NCBI RefSeq assembly: GCF_012726295.1
Contig: NZ_JABAOB010000001.1
Coordinates: 1,736,001 to 1,800,000 of the forward strand
Direction of reading: 5' to 3'
Source: Chitinophaga sp. Ak27
Lineage (GTDB): Bacteria; Bacteroidota; Bacteroidia; Chitinophagales; Chitinophagaceae
DNA length: 64,000 bases
Shown here: positions 51,873-61,012 of the stretch, piece after piece
How positions within the stretch are numbered: position 1 is the stretch's first letter
How the letters are laid out: each line of letters starts with the position of its first letter
Translations under genes and position numbers: made by a program
The notes under the pieces: generated by a model
Database searches by the model: none
Seen by the model: the letters and a program-made list of their open reading frames with translations, nothing else
What the model was told of the DNA's origin: nothing

Positions 51873-53402
51873 TTAATATTTATTTTGTTCAATTAAACCG
51901 TTACTGGAAATAATCTCTGTACGGGGAAGCGGCGCAGCAAAACGCCTTCCGTTCTTAGGCAACGAATAAGCCTGTGTAGGCTCTCCCACCGATACCTTTG
52001 CATTATTATATGGATAAAATGTTCTGTTAAGTACTACATCATCATTGGGATCGTCGTTGTTATTTAACCGCCGTATATCAAACCAGCGTTGTGTAAATGG
52101 CATTTCGCGGCGGCGTTCCTCCAGGATCAGTTTTATCGCGGCATCTTTACCTGCGGCCGTAAGATTCACCCAGGGACCAGGTTTCAGGCGCTTTGTCCGC
52201 AGGGTATTTACAGCTGTCATCGCATCGCTGATATTGTTGGCACGTGCCTGGCACTCCGCCTTTATCAGCAACATCTCAGCAACCGTAGGACCTGAAGGTA
52301 TCCTGTCTTTAAAAAAGAAAATGTAACCCGGGTAACTATAGGCCGGTTTGATCAAACCACGGTCGTAAGAATAATTTTCCACGATATGATATTCATAACG
52401 CAGGTCGTGGTCCTGGTCATACAGATCCAGCAAAGCCTTGCTGGGTATATACCACCACGATTCATGATACAGCATCCGGAAGTACAGGAACTCTTTCCAG
52501 CCTATCATATCTGTCATGTCGGACTGGTTGTTATGAGTATACGGATATTTAATAGTCACTGTTTGTGCATTCGGTGTACCCGCATTAATCGTTATATTCC
52601 CGTCATTCCCGTATTTCATTTCTGTATTATAATCTACCAGCTGGCTGTACTCTGCTAATGCGGCGTTGGCATACTTCAGCGCTTCTGTATAGTTATTCTG
52701 GTTTAAATAATAACGTGCTGCAAAGCCGTTAACCCCTGCTTTGCTGGCCCGCCAATGACGGGGTGTTCCTCCCCCCGTCAGCGATACCGGTGTTTTCAGC
52801 GCTTCTGCCAGGTCTGATTCGATGAGGTTATACACCTTTTCCAGCGGCTGGCGTACTACCGGCTCTTCAAACCCGGTGCCCTGCTTCAGGGGTAGTCCGG
52901 CCTCCTGCTTATTGGCAGCTGTAAAAGGTAAACAGTAAGTGTTGGCCAATACCCAATAGCTGTAAGCCCTTATAAAATGTGCATCTGCTTTTATAACCGC
53001 TTTTTCCTCTTCTGTACCGGTCACTTTATCTACATAAGACAAGGCCATATTCGCATTAAAGATCTTTTTATATTCTCCGCTCCAGAACGATTCACGGCCG
53101 TCATCCGGGAGATTGTTGATGTCCCATAACGTAAACTCTACCTGTGCCATGGAAAATGTGGAAGGGCGGGCATTGTACAGGTCCAATGGAAGATCTGCAT
53201 CATCAGTACTGTAAATGGCGGTCCTGTTACCTTCCTGGTAAAAGGTGCTATAATTATTCAACAGTGCATTTAACTGTGCCGTAGTAGTTACTACCAGCGA
53301 CGATGTTTTTGACGGCGGTTCATTCAGGTATTTATCGCATGAACTAAATAAAGTCAGCAGCGCCATACCCGGCAACAAGCGGTATATTTTATTGATCAAC
53401 AT
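51873..53402 (-). CDS. SusD/RagB-family lipoprotein
   Basis: A 509-residue surface lipoprotein. Signal MLINKIYRLLPGMALLTLFSSC has a lipobox, followed by DKYLNEPPSKTSS, the classical SusD opening. IRAYSYWVLANTYCLPF is the TPR core, ASKAGVNGFAARYYLNQNNY the next helix pair, and ILEERRREMPFTQRWFDIRRLN the C-terminal signature. It works with the SusC encoded ten bases upstream. The locus has no glycosidase, so the ligand could be a peptide, glycan or other polymer; the thioredoxin-like gene downstream gives no direct clue. Confidence 0.94.
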   Translation of the reverse strand: MLINKIYRLLPGMALLTLFSSCDKYLNEPPSKTSSLVVTTTAQLNALLNNYSTFYQEGNRTAIYSTDDADLPLDLYNARPSTFSMAQVEFTLWDINNLPDDGRESFWSGEYKKIFNANMALSYVDKVTGTEEEKAVIKADAHFIRAYSYWVLANTYCLPFTAANKQEAGLPLKQGTGFEEPVVRQPLEKVYNLIESDLAEALKTPVSLTGGGTPRHWRASKAGVNGFAARYYLNQNNYTEALKYANAALAEYSQLVDYNTEMKYGNDGNITINAGTPNAQTVTIKYPYTHNNQSDMTDMIGWKEFLYFRMLYHESWWYIPSKALLDLYDQDHDLRYEYHIVENYSYDRGLIKPAYSYPGYIFFFKDRIPSGPTVAEMLLIKAECQARANNISDAMTAVNTLRTKRLKPGPWVNLTAAGKDAAIKLILEERRREMPFTQRWFDIRRLNNNDDPNDDVVLNRTFYPYNNAKVSVGEPTQAYSLPKNGRRFAAPLPRTEIISSNGLIEQNKY

Positions 53403-53412
53403 GATGGCAGAT

Positions 53413-56400
53413 TTAAAGCGTTAATTTAAGGCCGAATGTAAATTTGGGCTGAGGCTTCATACCTCCCAATGGATATTCAGGATCTTCTCCGTAACTGTTG
53501 GCCAGTATGGTAAAAAGATCATTCCCCTGTGCATACAACTGCAGTCCGCCAATGTGCATAGCAGATGTCAGTCTCTTTTTCAGGCGGTAGGTAATATTTA
53601 ACTCCTGCATCCGGATATGCGATGCGTTTGCAGCCAGGTAACTCATGTAAGGATAAAACCGGTCCCAGAAATAAAACTTAGGCTCATCATCATTCTGGGG
53701 CAGGGGCACTATCTTCATGGGATCGCCATTCATGACCTCACTCAGTTTCTTGTTGGGCAATACCCGCGATCCCCAGAGTACGGGATAATTAAATGACATG
53801 CGGTTAAACACATGGCCGAATTTTCCGGTAATGATAAATGATACATCAAAGTCATATATTTTGAAAGCATTGACCCATCCCAGCGTATAGGGCGCTACCT
53901 GTGTGCCCATATCCAGCATATAATCCCTGCCATCGCCAGGTGTCCAGCCGGTAAAATTATACATGTCTTTTCCCGCGCCCTTTACATAAGGCTGTTTATC
54001 ATATACGCCTGCGTATTGAAAGCTCCAGAGCGTATTCGCGTCCTTCCCTTCCACATAGGCGCCGCTACCACCGGAATACAGCGTAGATGCGGCATAGTTG
54101 GCAACAAACAGTTTAGTGATTTTATTATTATTGTAAGCAAAGTTTACATCACCTCTCCAAATGATATCATTTCCTTTAATGGGGATGTTAGTGCCTATGG
54201 TAATCTCTATCCCGCGGTTGCTCATTTCCGCATTGTTCAATTTCTGTGAGGTGGTGCCATTAACCGCCGGAATAGATAATACTGCGATCAGATCCCGGCC
54301 TTTCTTATTGTAAACATCTACCTTACCATGCAGCAGGTCATTGAATAGCGTATAGTCGACCCCGAAATTCCAGGTACCTGTTTTCTCCCAACGTAACGTA
54401 GGATTTCCATAGCTGGAAACAGAGGCTTTAAAATCCTGTGTATAGAGGTCCGGTGTGGCCGTGGTGGCTATCAAAGGACGAAAAGCGGTAGACTTATCCA
54501 CGTTACCATTAAATCCGTAAGTGAGCCGCAGGTTCAGCCAATCGATCCAGGAAATACCTGACATAAAGCGTTCTTTTTGCAATTGCCAGGCCAGGCCTGC
54601 CGACCAGAAAGGTGCGTAGCGATATTGCGGATCATCGGTGATCAGGTTTGAGGCATCTGTACGATAACTGCCGGATACGGTGTATTTATTGTTGAACGTA
54701 TATGCGCCGTTGGCATAGAAAGAAAAATATCTTTCTGTTGTGTAAGAGAAAGTATTGGTGTAGGAGAATGTCTGGTTATTACCCAGCCAGTTTTTAATCG
54801 GTGAAAAAGTGCCTCCTGGTCCGTTCGGGAAGGTGCCCAGGGTAAGGGTTTGATCATTATAACCATAAGCCGTAGGATTACCGAAAGTTTGCGCAACCAG
54901 GCTGTTGATTTCCGAGCCTGCAATTACATTTACTTCATGTTGCTTTCCGAACCTTCGGCTGAAATTAACCTGGTTACGGAAATTATACGACTCTGCCTTG
55001 TTCCTGCTTTGTGTAAGCATCCCTCCTTTAGGCAGGTTCAGGGTGATGGCGCCCGTCGATTGATTCCAGCTGGCAGCAGTATTCACCCTGCTTCTGACGT
55101 AAAATGTCTGGTCGTTGTACAACCCACGGTTAAACGTGTTAAACAGCTCGTACTGAATTTTGCTATCGAACGACAACCCTTTCATTAATCGGAATGTTAG
55201 CCCTGCCTGCATCCTGGCGTTTAGCTGCTTAGCGGTGATATCCCGGTTATTCACTTCCTGGATAGGGTTGTAAGTCCAGTCAGGATAAGGAAACTTATTC
55301 ATGGGTACCGACCGGGTTAATATTGGCCAGTAATACTGGCTGATATTAGTAAGAGAGCCATCGGGATTCGTCAACATATCATAGGGCGATAATCCTTTGA
55401 TATCATCCAGCGTTACGCCGTTGTTATGCGCGTCATTGTACTGCAGCATAGCATTAGCATTAAAATCGAGCCATTTAAATATATTGGCATTGGCGCGATA
55501 ATTAAACATATAGTTGTTGGCATTTGTTCCTCTGAAGTTTGATTGTCTTTTTCCAAACAACAGGGATAGTACATTGCTCATCCGCTGGGAGCCGCCATAA
55601 AGGGTAAGATTATATTGCTGATCTAACGGGTTAGCCAGCAGGTTTTTTGATATCTGGGAACGGTTATCCTGTGTTTTCAGCTTTTGCAGCACGGCATCGC
55701 GATCGGCAGTTGACAGGTAACCGAGATAATTTTCACTCAGTGCCACTGTAGCCTGTGACCATTGCTTACCATAGTTAGTAGTCAGGTCGCCAGAGTTGAC
55801 CTGTGCTCCCCATCTGTTAAAGGTCAGTTTCTCATATTCCACAGTTTCTGCAGATGATGCCAGTGGATTTACATAATCAAGATCAAATTTATTACCCACA
55901 CGGGTAAAGGCGGAAAGCTCCACCCGTAGCGGCACACCGTGGGCAGATTTTTTTGTGGTAATAACAATAACGCCATTCGCAGATCTGGCGCCCCAGATAG
56001 ACGCTGCTGCCGCATCTTTCAGGATGGTGACACTTTCTACGTCATTGGGGTTAACAGAATTGAAATCGCCCTGGATAGGAAAACCGTCCACTACAACAAG
56101 CGGGGTAGCAGTGGCATATAAGCTGGTTTTTCCCCTGATTTCAAAGGTAGGGTTCCCATCAATGTCCAGCTTGGCCTGCATACCGGCTGTGGTGCCTATC
56201 AGGCGCTGGGCAATATTAACAGCCGGTTTGTCGAGCTGCGATTTGCTGATCACATCAAACGAACCGGTAGCGCGCTCTTTGGATATGGTTTGATAGCCGG
56301 TAGATACTACGGCCACAGCATCCAGCACATTGGTTTTTGTTTTTAATACAATGGAGAGAAAATTTTTGCCATCCGCTGTCATTCTTTGCGTTTCATACCC

Positions 56401-56964
56401 CACACTACCGATAATTAAGATGGCATTGTCTGCCACGCCGGTTAGCGTAAACTCGCCGTTCTCGTTAGTGATGGCTCCCATAGCTTTTCCCTCTACACGT
56501 ACACTCACACCGGCCAGCGCTTTACCATTTTCATCTGTAATACGACCACGAATAGTAGTGGCCACCAGCATCTGCAACGGAATCGATGGAAAAAGCCTGC
56601 TGGGTACGCGCCTCACAATAATAAGATGGTCTTCTATACTGTACGCGTAGGGTAATCCCTTTAAACAAGCATCCAGCGCTTCTTTCATCGTTACGTTCTT
56701 TAACTGGAGATCCAGCAACGTATTACTTTCCAGCAACGTATTGTCGGCTATAAAGGAATAACCGGACTGTTTTTTAATTTCGCTGAGCGCGTGTCTTATG
56801 GTCAGGCTTCCCTTTTTGATAGTGATATACTGAGAGTAGGTTTTAGCGCTCAGATGCAGTGCGATGATGAGTAATAATATAGTCAGCCGCATGATCTTCC
56901 AGATTAAAAGGGGCAATAGTTTACCCCTGCCCGTAAGGGCATTCCCATTAACAATAAGTTTCAT
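53413..56964 (-). CDS. SusC-family transporter with STN domain
   Basis: A 1183-residue outer-membrane transporter. After the signal segment (LTILLLIIALHLSAKTYSQ) comes an STN domain (about 48-120: SEIKKQSGYSFIADNTLLES), then a carboxypeptidase-like domain (IRGRITDENGKALAGVSV), plug (PLVVVDGFPIQGDF, NDVESVTILKDAAAASIWGARSANG, VIVITTKK) and barrel. The STN domain should relay ligand binding to the FecR protein encoded upstream. The N-terminal extension before the signal core parallels that of the SusC at 25175. Second gene block of a sigma-FecR-SusC-SusD-TlpA series on the minus strand. Confidence 0.95.
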   Translation of the reverse strand: MKLIVNGNALTGRGKLLPLLIWKIMRLTILLLIIALHLSAKTYSQYITIKKGSLTIRHALSEIKKQSGYSFIADNTLLESNTLLDLQLKNVTMKEALDACLKGLPYAYSIEDHLIIVRRVPSRLFPSIPLQMLVATTIRGRITDENGKALAGVSVRVEGKAMGAITNENGEFTLTGVADNAILIIGSVGYETQRMTADGKNFLSIVLKTKTNVLDAVAVVSTGYQTISKERATGSFDVISKSQLDKPAVNIAQRLIGTTAGMQAKLDIDGNPTFEIRGKTSLYATATPLVVVDGFPIQGDFNSVNPNDVESVTILKDAAAASIWGARSANGVIVITTKKSAHGVPLRVELSAFTRVGNKFDLDYVNPLASSAETVEYEKLTFNRWGAQVNSGDLTTNYGKQWSQATVALSENYLGYLSTADRDAVLQKLKTQDNRSQISKNLLANPLDQQYNLTLYGGSQRMSNVLSLLFGKRQSNFRGTNANNYMFNYRANANIFKWLDFNANAMLQYNDAHNNGVTLDDIKGLSPYDMLTNPDGSLTNISQYYWPILTRSVPMNKFPYPDWTYNPIQEVNNRDITAKQLNARMQAGLTFRLMKGLSFDSKIQYELFNTFNRGLYNDQTFYVRSRVNTAASWNQSTGAITLNLPKGGMLTQSRNKAESYNFRNQVNFSRRFGKQHEVNVIAGSEINSLVAQTFGNPTAYGYNDQTLTLGTFPNGPGGTFSPIKNWLGNNQTFSYTNTFSYTTERYFSFYANGAYTFNNKYTVSGSYRTDASNLITDDPQYRYAPFWSAGLAWQLQKERFMSGISWIDWLNLRLTYGFNGNVDKSTAFRPLIATTATPDLYTQDFKASVSSYGNPTLRWEKTGTWNFGVDYTLFNDLLHGKVDVYNKKGRDLIAVLSIPAVNGTTSQKLNNAEMSNRGIEITIGTNIPIKGNDIIWRGDVNFAYNNNKITKLFVANYAASTLYSGGSGAYVEGKDANTLWSFQYAGVYDKQPYVKGAGKDMYNFTGWTPGDGRDYMLDMGTQVAPYTLGWVNAFKIYDFDVSFIITGKFGHVFNRMSFNYPVLWGSRVLPNKKLSEVMNGDPMKIVPLPQNDDEPKFYFWDRFYPYMSYLAANASHIRMQELNITYRLKKRLTSAMHIGGLQLYAQGNDLFTILANSYGEDPEYPLGGMKPQPKFTFGLKLTL

Positions 56965-57040
56965 AAATTTGGTTTGTTCGGTGGTACTTTAAAAACGAGG
57001 TCCTTAAGCAGATTTGGTTCACAAGGTATCCTGAATAACT

Positions 57041-57069
57041 GCCGGGGGTGAGTCCTAATCACTTCCGGC
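57041..57069 (-). promoter_or_regulatory. Leader hairpin before susC (locus 2)
   Basis: On the minus strand GCCGGAAGTGA pairs with TCACCCCCGGC (nine pairs, two mismatches) around TTAGGAC. It lies between the FecR gene and SusC, 76 bases before the SusC ATG. Compare 25085-25108 and 60905-60963. Confidence 0.55.
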
Positions 57070-57146
57070 CTTTTTTTCAGGGCATACCGGTGGCCTAACA
57101 ACTATCCTGTTGTCATATTAATGTTTTTTGGTTGATGAATAAATTC

Positions 57147-58313
57147 TTATTTAGCGGAAACGATCAGTGTCCGGTCTTCCAGGCGTGCGTTAACGCCATA
57201 TACAGTTAATGCTTTTATTACGTCAGATAAATATACATTCCGGTCTATCATACCTATAAAGCCGGTTTCCGGTAATGTTCCCTCAACTTTTATGTCAATA
57301 TTATACCATCGTGCTATTTTTCTCAGGAGCGCCTGTAGGTTGTTACTTTCCAGGGAAAGCTGGCCATTTATCCAGGCCATCGCATCGGCCGGATTATCCA
57401 CTTTACTAACGGTGACCTGATCCTGCCCAACACCCACTTGTGCCTGTTCTCCAGGCTTCATCAATATGCCGTTTACCCGTATCAGTCCCTCTACAAGGGT
57501 CGTTTTCATGACCGGCTCGTCGGTATAGGCATTGATGTTAAATGCAGTACCAATATCCTCTATCACATGTTTGTCCACCCGCACTTTAAAAGGTTGCTTT
57601 TCGTTATGTATTACCTCAAAATAAACCTCGCCTGTAATATCCACGATCCGCTCTTTGCCGTTAAAACTTAACGGGTAACGGATAGAGCTGGCAGCGTTCA
57701 GCCATACCCCGCTTCCATCCGGCAACACCATTCGCCACTGCCGGCCTTTATCAGTAGTCACTTCATTATACACTTCTTCACTGGTTGTTCCCTGGTATTT
57801 TATCATTCCATTCTCTTTTATCACCTTCACTTTCCCCTGTATGGCCACCGTACCATTACCTGCGCTGTCCAATACCAGTGTACTGCCGTCCGAGAGGTGC
57901 AGTACCGCGCCATTACCTCCGGGTGCAATATCCGTTCTGGCAGCAAGCATCGGGGAACCTGCTCCCCTGGCATGTTGCAGCCACCAATACATACCGGCGC
58001 CTGCCAACAGCAAAACGATAGCTGCAGCAGCAGCCCACATCCGCATACGGCGTCGGTAAGACAATTGCATCGTTTTGACAAAAGGCATTTCTATCCTTTT
58101 GCCATCGGGTTGGCGAATACTCTTCAGCAACTCCGCCTTTATATCATCCTGCAACCCGCTGCTGTCCTCCATATTGTCTGATCCGGTGTTCAGGTTATCC
58201 AGGCTATCCATATAACTTTCAATAAAACGCACTTCAGCGGGGCTCGCCTGCCCTGCCTCATATTTTTTGAGTATGGATAGCAAATACTTCTGGTGCCAGT
58301 CAGAAAGTTGCAT
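57147..58313 (-). CDS. FecR-family anti-sigma factor
   Basis: A 388-residue membrane regulator for the sigma factor at 58384. Cytoplasmic part 1-90, membrane helix about 92-112 (MWAAAAAIVLLLAGAGMYWW), FecR domain (WRMVLPDGSGVWLNAASSIRY, then DIGTAFNINAY) and DUF4974 module (ALLRKIARWYNIDIKVEG to the end). The ATG at 58313 is used; the 12-codon extension to 58349 is less credible. The sigma gene ends 70 bases upstream. Confidence 0.93.
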   Translation of the reverse strand: MQLSDWHQKYLLSILKKYEAGQASPAEVRFIESYMDSLDNLNTGSDNMEDSSGLQDDIKAELLKSIRQPDGKRIEMPFVKTMQLSYRRRMRMWAAAAAIVLLLAGAGMYWWLQHARGAGSPMLAARTDIAPGGNGAVLHLSDGSTLVLDSAGNGTVAIQGKVKVIKENGMIKYQGTTSEEVYNEVTTDKGRQWRMVLPDGSGVWLNAASSIRYPLSFNGKERIVDITGEVYFEVIHNEKQPFKVRVDKHVIEDIGTAFNINAYTDEPVMKTTLVEGLIRVNGILMKPGEQAQVGVGQDQVTVSKVDNPADAMAWINGQLSLESNNLQALLRKIARWYNIDIKVEGTLPETGFIGMIDRNVYLSDVIKALTVYGVNARLEDRTLIVSAK

Positions 58314-58383
58314 AAAACGCCTTTTTAGTATAGTCACAAAAAAGGACACCTCTTCCCGAAAAAAAATAACTTTTTTTCCTTTA

Positions 58384-58950
58384 TCAGATGAAAAAGTGAA
58401 GAATGGCTACCAGCGTACCAAACCTGGTACGCAGGTGACGGAGAGATAGACTTAAATTATTCTGTATCGTCTTGGGCGAAAGGTTCATTTCAACCGCTAT
58501 TTCCTTCACAGACAGCTCCTTCAGGAAATATTGTATAAAAATCCGGCGCTGGGTTTCCGGTAATATATCTACCCAGCCTTCCAGCAGCTTTATGAGATCC
58601 TTTTGTTTCAATACCTGGTCCGCCTCGTAAGGGGAAAAAAGCAAGGTTTCGAATAAATCAAAAAAAGCAGGAATCTTATTCCGGTTGATGTAATTGATCA
58701 GCCTGAATCGGACCGCCTGTTCCAGGTAGGCAGGCAGGTAGCTGATGTTTAGCGTTTCCCGGCGTTTCCAGATATCCAGGAATACGTCATGCACAATTTC
58801 TTTGGCCTGCTCCCTATCTGCTTTCTTACGGCAGGCGGATCTGTAAAGCTGGTTCCAGTAACGATCATATATTTCAGTAAAAGCGCCTTCATCGCCGCAT
58901 TTAAGCAGCGCAATCAGTTGCTCATCTGTATGTATATCGTACTGGGACAT
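58384..58950 (-). CDS. ECF sigma factor (leftward system)
   Basis: A 188-residue sigma-70 family factor. Region 2: AFTEIYDRYWNQLYRSACRK, then AKEIVHDVFLDIWKRRETL. Region 4: LPETQRRIFIQYFLKELSVKE, then LSPKTIQNNLSLSLRHLR. It heads the leftward operon (FecR, SusC, SusD, TlpA-like). On its own strand TATCTTTA lies about 22 bases before the ATG, one base off the TAnnTTTG element. Confidence 0.94.
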   Translation of the reverse strand: MSQYDIHTDEQLIALLKCGDEGAFTEIYDRYWNQLYRSACRKKADREQAKEIVHDVFLDIWKRRETLNISYLPAYLEQAVRFRLINYINRNKIPAFFDLFETLLFSPYEADQVLKQKDLIKLLEGWVDILPETQRRIFIQYFLKELSVKEIAVEMNLSPKTIQNNLSLSLRHLRTRFGTLVAILHFFI

Positions 58951-59173
58951 AAAAAAATATAGACAATGGTTGGTCCCCTAAAGATAATCCGTTTTCGTTC
59001 AGATGTTTAAAAGATTTTTTGGGCAAAATGCGGCCCTATTTCTTTTTTTATAGATTAATAGTAAGATAACATTCGGCCTACCAGCTCCATCCATGGCCCA
59101 ATACGCGCCAAAGGAAGCGCTAAACAAGCCATTATCTTCCATTCCAAAATTTATTATTTGCCCGAAAGCCATA

Positions 59174-59181
59174 TACTTTTG
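59174..59181 (+). promoter_or_regulatory. TAnnTTTG element before the rightward sigma gene
   Basis: TACTTTTG matches TAnnTTTG exactly, 28 bases before the ATG. The nearest upstream TTTG is only 13 bases away, closer than the usual 19-20, so the promoter is only a candidate. Confidence 0.4.
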
Positions 59182-59209
59182 TCAGTAGTAACTGTACTTT
59201 CTGCACTCA

Positions 59210-59788
59210 ATGGCATTTAACGAACTGACTGACTTAAATCTGTGGCTCCAGGTAAAACAAGACAAGGGTTCTGCTTTTAAAACACTTTTCGACAGGTACT
59301 GGGAAAAGCTATATATCTATGCATTTAACCGCTTAAAGTCGGAAGCAGACGCGCAGGATATAGTACAGGAAGTAATGATCAGCCTATGGTCGCGACGCGC
59401 CTCCCTGGATATCGAAACTACCCTGGCCGCTTACCTGCATGCTGCCGTACAATATGAAGTGCTGAACCATTTTTCCCGGGCCGCTAAAAATGCCGGCCGG
59501 AGCCAGGAATACGAACAAAACATCTTACCCGAATTAAACAGCTATATAGCACCCTTGCATATGAAAGAATTGGCAGCACTGGTGGAAGTTGAAATAACCA
59601 GGCTGCCCGAAAAAATGCAACAGGTTTACCGGCTACGCCAGGAAAAAAATCTATCTGTAAAAGAAATCGCCCGCCTGTTAAATATCTCTGAACAAACCGT
59701 TCGTAATCAACTTAATTCAAGCTATCAAAAGCTTAAAAAGCATTTAAAAGAAGCGATGCTGATCGCCATATTTCTACACAGCAACTAA
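59210..59788 (+). CDS. ECF sigma factor (rightward system)
   Basis: A 192-residue sigma-70 family factor. Region 2: FKTLFDRYWEKLYIYAFNRL, then ADAQDIVQEVMISLWSRRASL. Region 4: LPEKMQQVYRLRQEKNLSVKE, then NISEQTVRNQLNSSYQKL. It is divergent from the sigma gene at 58384 across 259 bases and shares the same general layout, so each should serve its own receptor system. FecR follows 97 bases downstream. Confidence 0.94.
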   Translation: MAFNELTDLNLWLQVKQDKGSAFKTLFDRYWEKLYIYAFNRLKSEADAQDIVQEVMISLWSRRASLDIETTLAAYLHAAVQYEVLNHFSRAAKNAGRSQEYEQNILPELNSYIAPLHMKELAALVEVEITRLPEKMQQVYRLRQEKNLSVKEIARLLNISEQTVRNQLNSSYQKLKKHLKEAMLIAIFLHSN

Positions 59789-59885
59789 GTCTTCCCATTT
59801 GGTAATAATTTGGTAACAATGCCCGGATAGTTAAAATCCCGTTTTTGGAGGCATATAGTCAGGAACATAAAAAGCTCCGGGTTAT

Positions 59886-60848
59886 ATGAACATAGCAACA
59901 ATCAGGGAAATGGTTGACAGGTACCTTCAAGGCACGGCAACCGGCCAGGAAAAACAATTCATAGAAAAATGGCTGCAGGCACGGCCCGAAGATGAGCAAT
60001 CTTTACAGGACCGGGACAGGCATACGATTCATACGGCGCTCTGGCAATCATTTACACATCGTACCAATTGGTCATCTTTCGCCACACCGCCGGTGGTCCG
60101 TAAATCATATTCCCTGTCTAATTACCGTTCGTGGATAGGATATGCCGCTGCCATTATTGTGATACTCTCCGGTACCGTGTGGTTAACTACCCCCTTATTT
60201 AAAAAGCAATCACCCGCTGCACAAACAATTATTGCGTTAAAGGGCGTCCACAAAACAGTGCAGCTGCCAGACAGTAGTATAGCGCATCTCTTTCCCGGCG
60301 CCACATTGGTAATCCCTGGTAATTTTAATACCAAAGAACGGCCCGTCACCCTTTCCGGGAAAGTCTTTTTCGAAGTAAAACAGGATCCCGCCCGCCCCTT
60401 TTACGTGCAGTCGGGCAAGTTACGTACCCTCGTATTGGGTACCTCCTTTGAAGTAACGGCACAAGACAGTTTTCATACTGCCGTTATTGTACGTACCGGT
60501 AAGGTGGGCATACAATACGATGGCCGGCAACTGGCCGACCTGAGCCCCGGGAAACGACTGAGATATGATGTGCAACAAAACAATTTTGCGATCGATGAAG
60601 TAAATGCCGCCATGCTCTGCGAATGGTGGAATAATGGAATGGTTTTCAACCAGTCACCTTTTGAGGAGGTGGTTCAATCTATCTCCGACTGGTACAATGT
60701 CCCCATTGAAATTACCGGTACAAAATGGAAACAGGAGAAAGTAACTATCCGTATCAAAGACCGGTCGCTTACTGACGCCCTTTCATTGCTATCAGCCACC
60801 CTCGGATTTCAATATAAAAAGGAAAATAACAGGATTATTATTTATTAA
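59886..60848 (+). CDS. FecR-family anti-sigma factor (rightward system)
   Basis: A 320-residue membrane regulator, the shortest of the three complete ones here. Cytoplasmic domain 1-82 (MVDRYLQGTATGQEKQFIEK), membrane helix about 83-102 (WIGYAAAIIVILSGTVWL), FecR domain (KTVQLPDSSIAHLFPGATL, then LVLGTSFEVTA) and DUF4974 module (ISDWYNVPIEITG to the end). Partner of the sigma factor at 59210 and of the STN receptor at 61013. Confidence 0.93.
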   Translation: MNIATIREMVDRYLQGTATGQEKQFIEKWLQARPEDEQSLQDRDRHTIHTALWQSFTHRTNWSSFATPPVVRKSYSLSNYRSWIGYAAAIIVILSGTVWLTTPLFKKQSPAAQTIIALKGVHKTVQLPDSSIAHLFPGATLVIPGNFNTKERPVTLSGKVFFEVKQDPARPFYVQSGKLRTLVLGTSFEVTAQDSFHTAVIVRTGKVGIQYDGRQLADLSPGKRLRYDVQQNNFAIDEVNAAMLCEWWNNGMVFNQSPFEEVVQSISDWYNVPIEITGTKWKQEKVTIRIKDRSLTDALSLLSATLGFQYKKENNRIIIY

Positions 60849-60904
60849 CAAACCTAAATACCTATTACGCGCATGATCAAATGAAAAATGAAAGAAATAA
60901 AAAA

Positions 60905-60963
60905 ACCGGTCTGCGTTTCCAGACCGGAGTATGCTGCGCTGGTATCTCACCCCCTGCGCAGCA
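60905..60963 (+). promoter_or_regulatory. Double hairpin before the STN receptor (locus 3)
   Basis: CCGGTCTG pairs with CAGACCGG (60905-60912, 60919-60926), and ATGCTGCGC pairs with GCGCAGCAT (60930-60938, 60955-60963) around a loop containing CTCACCCCC. No T-tract follows. It lies between FecR and the receptor, 49 bases before the ATG; the CTCACCCCC string also occurs in the locus 2 hairpin. Confidence 0.6.
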
Positions 60964-61012
60964 TTGTTAAACGCACAGTTCAAGAAGTCTGTAACATTTA
61001 ATTAATAAAGTT

